From positions 1-27,005 of the forward strand of contig CANJXV010000006.1 in NCBI GenBank assembly GCA_947478935.1: a stretch of 27,005 nucleotides of DNA. Direction: 5' to 3'. Positions 15,351 through 23,009 of the stretch are shown here, one piece after another; position 1 is the first letter of the stretch; every line of letters starts with the position of its first letter. Position numbers and translations under genes: made by a program. Origin of the DNA: Comamonadaceae bacterium. GTDB taxonomy: Bacteria; Pseudomonadota; Gammaproteobacteria; Burkholderiales; Burkholderiaceae_C. A model generated the notes under the pieces. It was not told the origin of the DNA. It saw nothing but the letters and a program-made list of their open reading frames with translations, and made no database searches.

Positions 15351-16352
15351 TTAAGAGCCGGTTTGGGTAAGCACTGTATGGGCCTGCGCCATGAGGGCTT
15401 CGATAAACAATCCGGGGTTAAATGGGTGATCCATGGTGCGCCGCTGCGCCTGCAAGGACTTGCCCCATTGTGACAACACTGCCAGTGGTACTCCGGGGCG
15501 CAAGTCTTTTTCACTAAAAAATCGGGGTTTGCCGTTCACTGCCAGCGCCATCAGGTCGTGACAGAGTTGTTGCTGTGCGCCAAGCACTTCCTGCGGCGTC
15601 CAATCGCGTACGGCTTGCAGATCACCGCGCGTCAGCGCCTGGGGCAGTGCTGCCCAATGGGCGGGGTCTTGACCCGATTGCGCCCAATGCAATGCGGCTT
15701 GGGGGCGTCCACCCTGCGCCCTGAGCGCAATGGCGGCCTGCGCGGGATCTAGACCCTGTGCGCCCAGCCACGCCAGACTGCCGATTGCGTCGGGCCAAAC
15801 CATCGTGTGCACTAGGCAGCGGCTGCGGATAGTAGGCAGCAGCTGGTGCGCTGCTTCACTGGCCAGGACAAAGCGGACATCGCCCGGTGGCTCTTCCAAT
15901 GTTTTCAGCAAGGCATTGGCGGTAAAGCCATTCATATCTTCCGCTGGATAGACCAGCACCGCTTTACCGCGACCGCGTGCACTGGTGCGCTGCGAAAAAT
16001 CGACTGCATCGCGCATGGCTTCGATCCGGATTTCTTTGCTGGGTTTACGCTTTTTATCGTCCAAATCCGCCTGGGCTTTCTCCGCCAGCGGCCAACCCAA
16101 TTCCAGCATCCAAGTCTCTGGCATTAAGACGCACAGGTCGGCATGGGTGCGCACATCGATCGCGTGGCAGCTGCCGCACATGCCGCAAGCACCACTGGCG
16201 TGCGGCTGCTCGCAAAGCCAAGCTTTGACCAATCCCAGTGCCAATGCATATTGCCCCAGCCCGGCTGGGCCTGACAGCAGCCAGGCATGGCCGCGCTGCG
16301 CCAAGAGGCTGCGCGTTTGGTCGGCAATCCAGGCCGGTGTCTCTGCGTTCAT
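15351..16352 (-). CDS. holB: DNA polymerase III subunit delta'
   Basis: A 333-residue clamp-loader subunit. The Walker A region GPAGLGQ (28-34) has Gln instead of Lys, fitting the known inability of delta' to bind ATP. The zinc module Cys47, Cys56, Cys59, Cys62 has exactly the 9-3-3 spacing of the E. coli protein. KAVLVYPAEDMNGFTANALLKTLEEPP is the conserved Walker B-like and sensor region, and LLPTIRSRC follows. It overlaps tmk by four bases (ATGA), a coupled start. The C-terminal collar domain is the usual poorly conserved part. Confidence 0.94.
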   Translation of the reverse strand: MNAETPAWIADQTRSLLAQRGHAWLLSGPAGLGQYALALGLVKAWLCEQPHASGACGMCGSCHAIDVRTHADLCVLMPETWMLELGWPLAEKAQADLDDKKRKPSKEIRIEAMRDAVDFSQRTSARGRGKAVLVYPAEDMNGFTANALLKTLEEPPGDVRFVLASEAAHQLLPTIRSRCLVHTMVWPDAIGSLAWLGAQGLDPAQAAIALRAQGGRPQAALHWAQSGQDPAHWAALPQALTRGDLQAVRDWTPQEVLGAQQQLCHDLMALAVNGKPRFFSEKDLRPGVPLAVLSQWGKSLQAQRRTMDHPFNPGLFIEALMAQAHTVLTQTGS

Positions 16353-17011
16353 GCCCCGGGCGCTCCAACTAAAAAAGCTTTTGCAGCCAAAGCCGCCATC
16401 ACATCCTCTCGCACCGCGTGCAGGCTTTGGTTGGCGTTGATGCGTGCAAAGCGCTGCGGCTCCCGTACGAAGCGCGCCGCGTATCCCCCGGCGACTGTCT
16501 CAAAAAAGGCTAAAGGTTGTGATTCAAATTTATCCGGCACACGCGCCTCGACCAGGCGGGCAGCCGCGACGGTAGGTGGCAGGTCAAACCAAATAGTGAG
16601 TTGGGGCTGTAACAGAGCAGACGCTTTATCGCCACTACTCTGCACCCACTGCTCCAGCGTTTGCAGTACCCCTAGGTCAAAACCCCGCCCCGCCCCTTGG
16701 TAGGCAAACGTTGCGTCGGTAAACCTATCGCACAACACCACCCTGCCCTGCGCCAAGGCCGGCGCGATCACGCGCTGGATGTGGTCCCGCCGCGCGGCAA
16801 ATACCAGCAGTGACTCGGTCAGAGCGTCCATAGGGTCGTTCAGCACTAACTGCCGCAAGGTTTCGGCCAGCGGCGTACCGCCCGGTTCACGGGTACGCGT
16901 CACACTGCGGCCCTGCGCTTCGAAGGCCTGCGCCACCGCCTCAATATGCGTTGACTTGCCTGCACCGTCGATGCCTTCAAAGCTGATAAAAAGTCCTGTG
17001 CTGTTTTGCAT
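16349..17011 (-). CDS. tmk: Thymidylate kinase
   Basis: A 220-residue P-loop kinase that phosphorylates dTMP to dTDP. Motifs: P-loop EGIDGAGKST (12-21), substrate-binding REPGGTPLAE (41-50) and DRFTDATFAYQG (95-106), with Asp95 and Arg96 as the conserved DR pair. It starts 21 bases after the mltG stop and overlaps holB by four bases. Length is a little above the usual 205-215 residues because of a short N-terminal tail. Confidence 0.96.
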   Translation of the reverse strand: MQNSTGLFISFEGIDGAGKSTHIEAVAQAFEAQGRSVTRTREPGGTPLAETLRQLVLNDPMDALTESLLVFAARRDHIQRVIAPALAQGRVVLCDRFTDATFAYQGAGRGFDLGVLQTLEQWVQSSGDKASALLQPQLTIWFDLPPTVAAARLVEARVPDKFESQPLAFFETVAGGYAARFVREPQRFARINANQSLHAVREDVMAALAAKAFLVGAPGA

Positions 17012-17032
17012 TGATAAGTAAGGACCGTGGTC

Positions 17033-18028
17033 TTAAGGTGTGCGCTGGTATTTATTGACGGCGCGATTGTGTGCGTCCAGTGTCGCGCTAAATTCGCTGC
17101 TGCCATCGCCACGCGCCACAAAATACAGGGCTTTAGACGGTGCCGGATGCAAGGCCGCTACCAGCGCAGCCTTACCGGGCATAGAAATCGGTGTCGGTGG
17201 CAAGCCGTCGCGCGTGTAGGTGTTGTAGGGTGTATCGGAACTGAGGTCCGACCTGCGTATATTGCCGTCAAAGCGCGTACCCATGCCATAGATCACCGTC
17301 GGATCAGTTTGCAAGCGCATTCCCAAGATCAATCGATTGTGAAAGACCGCCGAAATTTCAGGCTGATCGCTTCGCTGCCCGGTTTCTTTTTCAATGATGC
17401 TGGCCAGTATCAAGGCCTGCTCGGGCGTTTGCAGCGGAATTTTCGGATTACGCTGCGACCAGGCAGCAGCTAGATGATTGTCCATCGCGCGCAGGGCGCG
17501 GCGCAATACCGCCGTGTCGCTGGAGCCTTTGGAATAGGTATAAGTGTCTGGAAAAAAGCGCCCCTCCGGATGGACGCCCGGGCGTTCGAGGGCTTGCATG
17601 AATTGGGCGTCGCTCATTTGCGCGGTATCGGGCTTTAAGTTATCGGCCTTACGCAAGGCCTCGCGTACTTGACGGATATTCCAGCCTTCGACCAGCGTGA
17701 CGCTGCCAGAAGACTCATCGCCGCGTACCAGCTTTTGCAAAATCTGCCAGGGGCTGACGTGCCCGCTCCATTCATAGCTTCCCGCGCGAATTTGGCGCGA
17801 CTGGCCCGATAGCCGGAACCACAGGTAAAGCAGGGTGGCATTGACCGGGACGCCGCTGCGCGCTACGGCGGTGGCTACTTCTTTGGGGCTGGTGCCGGCC
17901 TCGATCGAGACCTCTGCAACCGGCTGCGTCATGGTGCTGGGCACCCAAAGCCACCAGGCCCCAGCGCCGCACGCCAGCAAAACCATCAGCAATAGGGCGC
18001 CAAGGCCACTAGACAAGGAAGAACGCAC
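17033..18028 (-). CDS. mltG: Endolytic murein transglycosylase MltG
   Basis: A 331-residue YceG/MltG protein that cuts nascent glycan strands and so helps end peptidoglycan polymerisation. One N-terminal membrane segment (about residues 9-29) anchors it to the inner membrane with the rest in the periplasm. A LysM-like region (about 38-105) precedes the catalytic domain. The catalytic glutamate is Glu213 in LASIIEKETG. The motifs EGRFFPDTYTY, VFHNRL, LQTDPTVIYG, YNTYTRDGLPPTPI and ALHPAPSKALYFVARGDG are all present. First gene of the mltG-tmk-holB-pilZ-tatD unit; divergent from the plus-strand flavoprotein gene across 179 bases. Confidence 0.95.
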   Translation of the reverse strand: MRSSLSSGLGALLLMVLLACGAGAWWLWVPSTMTQPVAEVSIEAGTSPKEVATAVARSGVPVNATLLYLWFRLSGQSRQIRAGSYEWSGHVSPWQILQKLVRGDESSGSVTLVEGWNIRQVREALRKADNLKPDTAQMSDAQFMQALERPGVHPEGRFFPDTYTYSKGSSDTAVLRRALRAMDNHLAAAWSQRNPKIPLQTPEQALILASIIEKETGQRSDQPEISAVFHNRLILGMRLQTDPTVIYGMGTRFDGNIRRSDLSSDTPYNTYTRDGLPPTPISMPGKAALVAALHPAPSKALYFVARGDGSSEFSATLDAHNRAVNKYQRTP

Positions 18029-18090
18029 GCTGCAAAAGCCCCAAAACGGTGAATCAGTCGATGATAAAGGATGGCCCGCGGCCTCAAAAC

Positions 18091-18104
18091 TTGACCAGGA
18101 TCAA
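18091..18104. promoter_or_regulatory. FNR/ANR-type palindrome upstream of the NMO-nrdJ module
   Basis: TTGAC-CAGG-ATCAA matches nine of the ten defined bases of the FNR/ANR consensus TTGAT-N4-ATCAA. It is centred at 18097.5. A class II activated promoter would then start near 18139, leaving a leader of about 70 bases before the start at 18208. The expected -10 region is poor (AAATAG around 18125). The site is also 62 bases upstream of divergent mltG. FNR-family proteins activate or repress genes when oxygen is low. Confidence 0.5.
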
Positions 18105-18207
18105 CTGCCCTACGCATATCACGCAAATAGGGGATTGCCGTCTCAGTTTTACGCCCGGGATGGACTAGCCTTGCAGACCAAGGGCTTTCGTCCTGTGGGA
18201 AAAAGAC

Positions 18208-19446
18208 ATGATGGAAAGTGGTGTGCGCGGGGATGGGGTGGCGGCTGATTTGGCCGCCCTGGGCAGGCAGTCGGGCTTGATGAACTGGCAATTGGCCGGG
18301 CGTTCGCTGATACCCGTGGTGCAAGGCGGCATGGGGGTGGGAATTTCAGCCGGTGGCCTGGCCGGTGCGGTGGCGGCCATGGGCGCGCTAGGTACGGTGT
18401 CCTCAGTGGACTTGCGCCGCTTGCACCCGGACTTAATGGCGCAGACTGGTCACTTGGACAAAGAGCCCGACGCGCGGCAAAGCATTGAAGCGGCCAATTT
18501 GCTAGGGCTGGACCGGGAAATTCGCCGAGCCAAACAGTTATCGGGGGGGCGCGGCGCTATCGCGGTCAACATCATGAAGGCGCTAAGCCAATACAGCGGC
18601 CTGGTGCAACAAGCCTTAGAGAGCGGCGCCGACGCGCTGGTGGTGGGGGCCGGTCTGCCGCTAGATTTGCCCGATATGGCGCGCGACTTTCCAGGCACCG
18701 CTTTGATCCCGATTTTGTCGGATGCGCGCGGCGTGCAACTGGTTGTGCGCAAATGGGAAAAGCGTGGCCGTTTGCCTGATGCCGTGGTGATTGAACACCC
18801 GCGCCTAGCGGGCGGGCATTTGGGCGCGGCCAAGGTGTCTGACTTGCAGGACAGGCGCTTTGATTTTGACGTGGCGATTCCGCAGGTGCTGGAATATTTC
18901 AAAAGCGCGGGCTTGGAAGGAAAGATTGCGCTCATTGCGGCAGGCGGTATTTCCACGCGGGAAGACATCTTGCGCCTGCAAGGCTTAGGCGCATCGGCGG
19001 TGCAACTGGGCACCGCATTTGCCGTAACGCGCGAGTGTGACGCCGCCGATGCCTTTAAGCACGTACTGGCCAATGCCCAGCCCAAAGATATTGTGGAGTT
19101 CATGAGCGTCTCGGGCCTGCCCGCGCGGGCAGTACGCACGCCCTGGCTAAACAAATACCTGCGCATCATGCCCAAACTGCAAGCGGCAGCGCACCAAAAA
19201 AAGAAATGCAATATGTCTTTTGACTGTCTGGCCCATTGCGGCCTGCGCGATGGAGATGCCAGCATCGGCCAGTTTTGTATCGACCAACAACTAGGTCATG
19301 CGTTTGAAGGCGATACACAAAAGGGCCTGTTTTTTCGCGGTGCCGGGGCATTGCCCTTCGGTAAGCAAATCCGCTCGGTGGCGGAGTTAATGCAATGGCT
19401 GCTGGGCGCCATCGAGCCGCAGCCCTTTAGCAGGGAGTTTGTATGA
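18208..19446 (+). CDS. Nitronate monooxygenase-like flavoprotein with C-terminal four-cysteine motif
   Basis: A 412-residue TIM-barrel FMN protein of the 2-nitropropane dioxygenase/nitronate monooxygenase family. The FMN site segments are LIPVVQGGMGVGISAGG (34-50), EHPRLAGGHLGA (196-207, with two His) and LIAAGGIS with GASAVQLGTAF. After the barrel comes a motif CNMSFDCLAHCGLRDG and GQFC (Cys334, Cys340, Cys344, Cys357), not part of the classical NMO core; it might bind a metal or Fe-S cluster. Substrate unknown. Start choice: ATG at 18208 or 18211; MNWQLAG at 18280 would also keep the full barrel. The stop overlaps nrdJ by four bases, so the two are coupled. Confidence 0.82.
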   Translation: MMESGVRGDGVAADLAALGRQSGLMNWQLAGRSLIPVVQGGMGVGISAGGLAGAVAAMGALGTVSSVDLRRLHPDLMAQTGHLDKEPDARQSIEAANLLGLDREIRRAKQLSGGRGAIAVNIMKALSQYSGLVQQALESGADALVVGAGLPLDLPDMARDFPGTALIPILSDARGVQLVVRKWEKRGRLPDAVVIEHPRLAGGHLGAAKVSDLQDRRFDFDVAIPQVLEYFKSAGLEGKIALIAAGGISTREDILRLQGLGASAVQLGTAFAVTRECDAADAFKHVLANAQPKDIVEFMSVSGLPARAVRTPWLNKYLRIMPKLQAAAHQKKKCNMSFDCLAHCGLRDGDASIGQFCIDQQLGHAFEGDTQKGLFFRGAGALPFGKQIRSVAELMQWLLGAIEPQPFSREFV

Positions 19447-21860
19447 GCGCGTTCAGTCTGGATGCGGCGCCCGGCGCCTTGCCAGCCCAAAGTATCAGCA
19501 TCGATGTCTTGCAGGAAAAATACCTGAAGGCTGGTGAAAGCTCGGTACAAGACGTCTATCTGCGCGTAGCCCGCGCCCTGGCTTCGGTGGAAGCACCCGG
19601 CGAGCAGGAACACTATAGCGCCTTGTTCTTAGCCAACCTGATGGACGGCGCTATCGGTGCAGGTCGCATCATGAGCTCGGCCGGTGCAGGCCTGGAATCA
19701 ACATTGATCAATTGCTTTGTTCAGCCGGTGGGCGATTGCATCCAAGGCATGGACGGCCAAGGCTACCCCGGCATTTACGAAGCCTTGCGCGAATCGGCCG
19801 AAACCATGCGGCGCGGCGGCGGCGTGGGTTATGACTTTTCCCGCATCCGACCACGCGGCGCCTATGTCAAAGGCACGGGCTCGCTGGCCTCCGGGCCGTG
19901 CAGCTATATCAATGTGTTCGACCAATCCTGCGCCACCGTGGAGAGCGCCGGCGCTCGGCGCGGCGCGCAAATGGCGGTGCTGCGCATCGACCATCCGGAC
20001 GTACTGGAATTCATCGCCGCCAAACGCACACCCGGGCGCTGGAATAATTTCAACGTCTCAGTGGCAGTGAGCGATGCATTCATCGCTGCCCTGCAATCGC
20101 AACAGCGTTGGGAATTGGTGCATGCGGCCAAGCCGGGTGACGAACTGTTTGCACACGGCGCTTACCAGCGTGACGATGGCTTGTGGGTTTATGCCTCGCT
20201 TGCGGCGCAGGAGTTGTGGGACAGCGTGATGCAATCGGCCTACGACTACGCCGAGCCCGGCATCTTATTTTTAGACACGATTGCGCGCGACAACAATTTG
20301 CGCGCCATAGAGACTATTTGCGCCACTAACCCCTGCGGTGAGCAACCGCTGCCACCCTATGGGTGTTGTGACTTGGGGCCGGTGATATTGCCGCGTTTTG
20401 TGCGTAATCCTTTTGGATTTACTGGCACCCCCGCTTTTGATTTCGAGGCTTTTACCCAAGCCGTGGCCCTTCAGGTGCGCGCTTTAGACAATGTGTTGGA
20501 CCTCACGTTTTGGCCCCTGCCCCAGCAACAGGCCGAGGGCATGGCCAAGCGTCGTATTGGCGTGGGCTTTACCGGCCTGGGTAATGCGCTAGCCATGCTG
20601 TGCCTTCGCTATGACAGCGATGCCGGCAGGGCCATGGCCGCCGAGATTGCGCGCCAGATGCGCGATGCCGCGTATGCCGCGTCCATCGCACTAGCGGCAG
20701 AACGTGGACCGTTTGAACTTTTCGATGCAGACCAGTATTTTCAAGAAGGCAACTTCGCCAGCCGTCTGCCGCTGCACTTGCAAGAAGCGATCCGTACCCA
20801 TGGTTTGCGCAATAGCCATCTGCTCTCGATTGCGCCCACAGGTACCGTCAGCCTGGCCTTTGCGGACAATGCGTCCAACGGGATAGAGCCCTCGTTTTCC
20901 TGGATGTATCGGCGTAAAAAACGCTTGGCCGACGGCAGTACGCTGGACTATGCGGTAGAGGACCACGCCTGGCGGCTTTACGGCCATCTTGGCGGCGACG
21001 TGGGTCATCTGCCGGACTACTTTGTGTCAGCGCTGGAGATGGCCGCACATGACCATATCGCCATGATGCAAGCGGTACAGCCCTATATCGACACGGCGAT
21101 TTCTAAAACCGTGAACGTACCGGTGGACTACCCGTTTGCGCAGTTTCGCGACTTGTATTTGCAAGCCTGGCGCGCGGGCTTAAAGGGCTTGGCGACCTAT
21201 CGCCCGAATGCGATTTTGGGCTCGGTGCTGGATGTGCCGCAAAGTACGCCACAGGCCGCCAGCACATTGCCTCACAGCAATGCCGACCCCATGCGTAGCG
21301 TCATCGAAAGCCGGCCCAAAGGGGCGCTGTCTGCAGTCGCAGAAAAAATTGAATACTGGACACAAGAAGGCCACAAAACTTTGTACCTGGTCGTGTCGTT
21401 TTTGCCCGTGAGCGGGCCGCAAGGCATCGTAGACCGGGCGATAGAGTTTTTTATGCCCGTGGGCCAAAGCGGTGAATCGCAGCAATGGATGACTTCGAGC
21501 ATGCGCCTGCTTTCATTGGCAGCGCGCGGCGGGTTTTTGCAGCGCGCCTTAGGCGATATGCGCAAAGTAGCCTGGGACCGCGGACCGGTGCGCCTTGGCA
21601 GCTTTGCGCGCGAGGATGGCGTTCAGGTGCCGCTGTGGCACGACTCGGAAGTTGCGGCCATCGCCTTTGCCATCGAAAACATTATTGCGATGCGCCTAAG
21701 CGGACAGACGCAGGACAAAAGCGCGTATGAAATAGATGCAGGCCTGAGCCCGCACCCTTTAGGCGGCAAAAAATGCCCGGAATGCGGCGCCCGTGCAGTC
21801 ATCAAAAAAGACGGCTGTGAACACTGCGGCGCCTGCGGCTGGCTTGGCAGTTGCGGTTGA
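19443..21860 (+). CDS. nrdJ: Adenosylcobalamin-dependent (class II) ribonucleotide reductase
   Basis: An 805-residue reductase that makes deoxynucleotides with a B12-derived radical and so works with or without oxygen. It starts ISIDVLQEKYL without an N-terminal ATP-cone. LINCFVQPVGDC carries Cys91, likely one redox cysteine; ATNPCGEQPLPPYGCCDLG holds Asn296, the radical Cys298 and Glu300; SIAPTGTVSLAF follows. A TSCPD-type domain (about 620-740) and a zinc-ribbon tail (Cys778, 781, 792, 795, then 798 and 804) end it. In Pseudomonas these parts are split between NrdJa and NrdJb; here they are one chain. It overlaps the flavoprotein gene by four bases (ATGA). Confidence 0.94.
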   Translation: MSAFSLDAAPGALPAQSISIDVLQEKYLKAGESSVQDVYLRVARALASVEAPGEQEHYSALFLANLMDGAIGAGRIMSSAGAGLESTLINCFVQPVGDCIQGMDGQGYPGIYEALRESAETMRRGGGVGYDFSRIRPRGAYVKGTGSLASGPCSYINVFDQSCATVESAGARRGAQMAVLRIDHPDVLEFIAAKRTPGRWNNFNVSVAVSDAFIAALQSQQRWELVHAAKPGDELFAHGAYQRDDGLWVYASLAAQELWDSVMQSAYDYAEPGILFLDTIARDNNLRAIETICATNPCGEQPLPPYGCCDLGPVILPRFVRNPFGFTGTPAFDFEAFTQAVALQVRALDNVLDLTFWPLPQQQAEGMAKRRIGVGFTGLGNALAMLCLRYDSDAGRAMAAEIARQMRDAAYAASIALAAERGPFELFDADQYFQEGNFASRLPLHLQEAIRTHGLRNSHLLSIAPTGTVSLAFADNASNGIEPSFSWMYRRKKRLADGSTLDYAVEDHAWRLYGHLGGDVGHLPDYFVSALEMAAHDHIAMMQAVQPYIDTAISKTVNVPVDYPFAQFRDLYLQAWRAGLKGLATYRPNAILGSVLDVPQSTPQAASTLPHSNADPMRSVIESRPKGALSAVAEKIEYWTQEGHKTLYLVVSFLPVSGPQGIVDRAIEFFMPVGQSGESQQWMTSSMRLLSLAARGGFLQRALGDMRKVAWDRGPVRLGSFAREDGVQVPLWHDSEVAAIAFAIENIIAMRLSGQTQDKSAYEIDAGLSPHPLGGKKCPECGARAVIKKDGCEHCGACGWLGSCG

Positions 21861-21870
21861 AAGCCAGCGT

Positions 21871-21884
21871 TTGACTTAGGTCAA
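21871..21884. promoter_or_regulatory. FNR/ANR-type perfect palindrome before the hemerythrin gene
   Basis: TTGAC-TTAG-GTCAA is a perfect five-base dyad with the four-base spacer of FNR/ANR/DNR sites and matches eight of ten consensus bases. It is centred at 21877.5, in the gap after nrdJ. A class II activated start would fall near 21919, immediately before the ATG at 21920. No good -10 hexamer is seen (region 21906-21913 is GC-rich), so activation is uncertain; repression or no function is possible. Confidence 0.5.
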
Positions 21885-21919
21885 GCGCAATGGGCGCCAA
21901 GCATGCGACAGTGCGGCGC

Positions 21920-22522
21920 ATGTCTGAAGCCCAAGCCAAACCTGCGCATTCAAGCGTCCGCATCATTCACGAAGAGCATGCCTCCCTCGCGGCCATGTTG
22001 CGCTCCAGCTTGATGATGGTGCAGCGCGGGCCACAAGACCAGCCCGAGCGTTTCTTTGACGTGATGCGCGCCATGTTGTTTTACATGGACGAGTTTCCCG
22101 AGCGTCTGCACCACACCAAGGAAAGTGAATTGCTGTTCCCCACGGTGGCAGCGCGCTCTATTGCAGCGCGCGAAGTGGTGGGCCAACTCAACCACGAGCA
22201 TGCCATGGCCGAGTCTAAAGTGCGCGAGATGCAGCACTTACTTTTGGCTTGGGAATTATTGGGCGATTCGCGGCGGGAGCGCTTTGAATTGGCGCTCAAA
22301 GCCTATGTAGATTTTTACCTGCAGCACATGCAGCTGGAAGAAAACGTGGTGCTCGCCCAGGCCTTGCGTGTATTGGACGATGGTGATTGGAAGGCACTCA
22401 ACACTGCATTTTCAGTGCAAGGCAATCCGCTCACTGGCAAATACCCGCGCGAGCCTTTGTATGACCGTTTGTTCACCCGCATTACTATGCACGCTCCGGC
22501 GCCTATCGGACTGGGGCCTTAG
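21920..22522 (+). CDS. Hemerythrin-domain protein
   Basis: A 200-residue four-helix protein with the residues of a non-heme diiron site: His20 (IIHEEH), the LHHTKESELLFP helix (His64, His65, Glu68), NHEHAMAE (His92, His94) and QHMQLEE (His136, Glu140). Related proteins bind O2 or NO, or help repair damaged iron-sulfur proteins. It ends with APAPIGLG, a tail I associate with Burkholderiales members. ATG at 21920 gives the family-like short N-terminus; an ATG at 21890 adds ten residues but begins almost against the FNR-type box. It follows nrdJ by 59 bases and probably belongs to the same oxygen-limitation unit. Confidence 0.85.
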   Translation: MSEAQAKPAHSSVRIIHEEHASLAAMLRSSLMMVQRGPQDQPERFFDVMRAMLFYMDEFPERLHHTKESELLFPTVAARSIAAREVVGQLNHEHAMAESKVREMQHLLLAWELLGDSRRERFELALKAYVDFYLQHMQLEENVVLAQALRVLDDGDWKALNTAFSVQGNPLTGKYPREPLYDRLFTRITMHAPAPIGLGP

Positions 22523-22539
22523 TCGAATTGGATCGCCCT

Positions 22540-22917
22540 ATGCAACTTATGCAACCCACACCCCTACTCGGTCTGTTCTGGCAAGGCCTGCGTCGCCCGA
22601 AAGGCGTCATTGCGAGCGCGTGCCTGGTCTTCGCGGCCCTGGCCATGGTTGCGAGCGCCGAGGAATTTCCCACCACTTCACCATCGCAATTGCCTGGCTC
22701 CTTGCAAGAGCTGTATGCGCGCGAGCAGCCCAATCTGGGCCAGTACGGCCACTGCGCCGCCGGTTTTGACAGCCGCACCGATGGCATGAAAATGGCCTTG
22801 AGCTGCTCTATTTATGTGCGCTCATCGGCGCAGGGCGCGCGGCTGGCGGTCAAGTTGTGCAATGAGCGCGCAGCGTTTCTAAAGATCAAGGCGCGTTGTA
22901 GCTTAATCGTGGACTAG
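22540..22917 (+). CDS. Small exported protein of unknown function, four cysteines
   Basis: I do not recognise this family. The 125-residue product has a Sec signal peptide: basic RRPK, then hydrophobic GVIASACLVFAALAMVASA, with a probable cut after ASA (about residue 40). The mature part of about 85 residues has four cysteines (in GHCAAG, LSCSIY, KLCNER and ARCSLI), which could form two disulfides in the periplasm. It starts 17 bases after the hemerythrin gene stop, so it is likely co-transcribed and the last gene of the module. ATG at 22540 is chosen; a TTG at 22528 and an ATG at 22549 are alternatives. Coding status is supported by the clean signal peptide and tight spacing. Confidence 0.65.
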   Translation: MQLMQPTPLLGLFWQGLRRPKGVIASACLVFAALAMVASAEEFPTTSPSQLPGSLQELYAREQPNLGQYGHCAAGFDSRTDGMKMALSCSIYVRSSAQGARLAVKLCNERAAFLKIKARCSLIVD

Positions 22918-22943
22918 GGCTTCGTCCACGGGTCAGGACAAGG

Positions 22944-22978
22944 GCGCACTAGGCAGGCCATAGCCCGCCGAGGTGCGC
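22944..22978. terminator. Strong GC-rich hairpin between the module and ygfZ
   Basis: A 35-base stem-loop: GCGCAC (22944-22949) with GTGCGC (22973-22978), then GGC/GCC, a single A-C mismatch, GGC/GCC and a CATA loop. This gives about twelve pairs, nearly all G-C. It lies 26 bases after the exported-protein stop and before ygfZ. There is no T-run after it, so it is not a standard intrinsic terminator, but it should pause polymerase or protect the upstream mRNA 3' end. The pairing is read directly; the terminator role is inferred. Confidence 0.4.
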
Positions 22979-23009
22979 GGGTAAGGGGGTGACACGCATA
23001 ATTGCGCCT

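Noticed and set aside
18450..19265. Minus-strand open frame of 271 codons opposite the NMO-like gene
   Set aside because: No recognisable domain; antisense to a gene with intact FMN-binding motifs.
19704..19711. TTGATCAA palindrome inside nrdJ
   Set aside because: It has no four-base spacer between half sites and lies in coding sequence for conserved residues, so it is not an FNR-type site.
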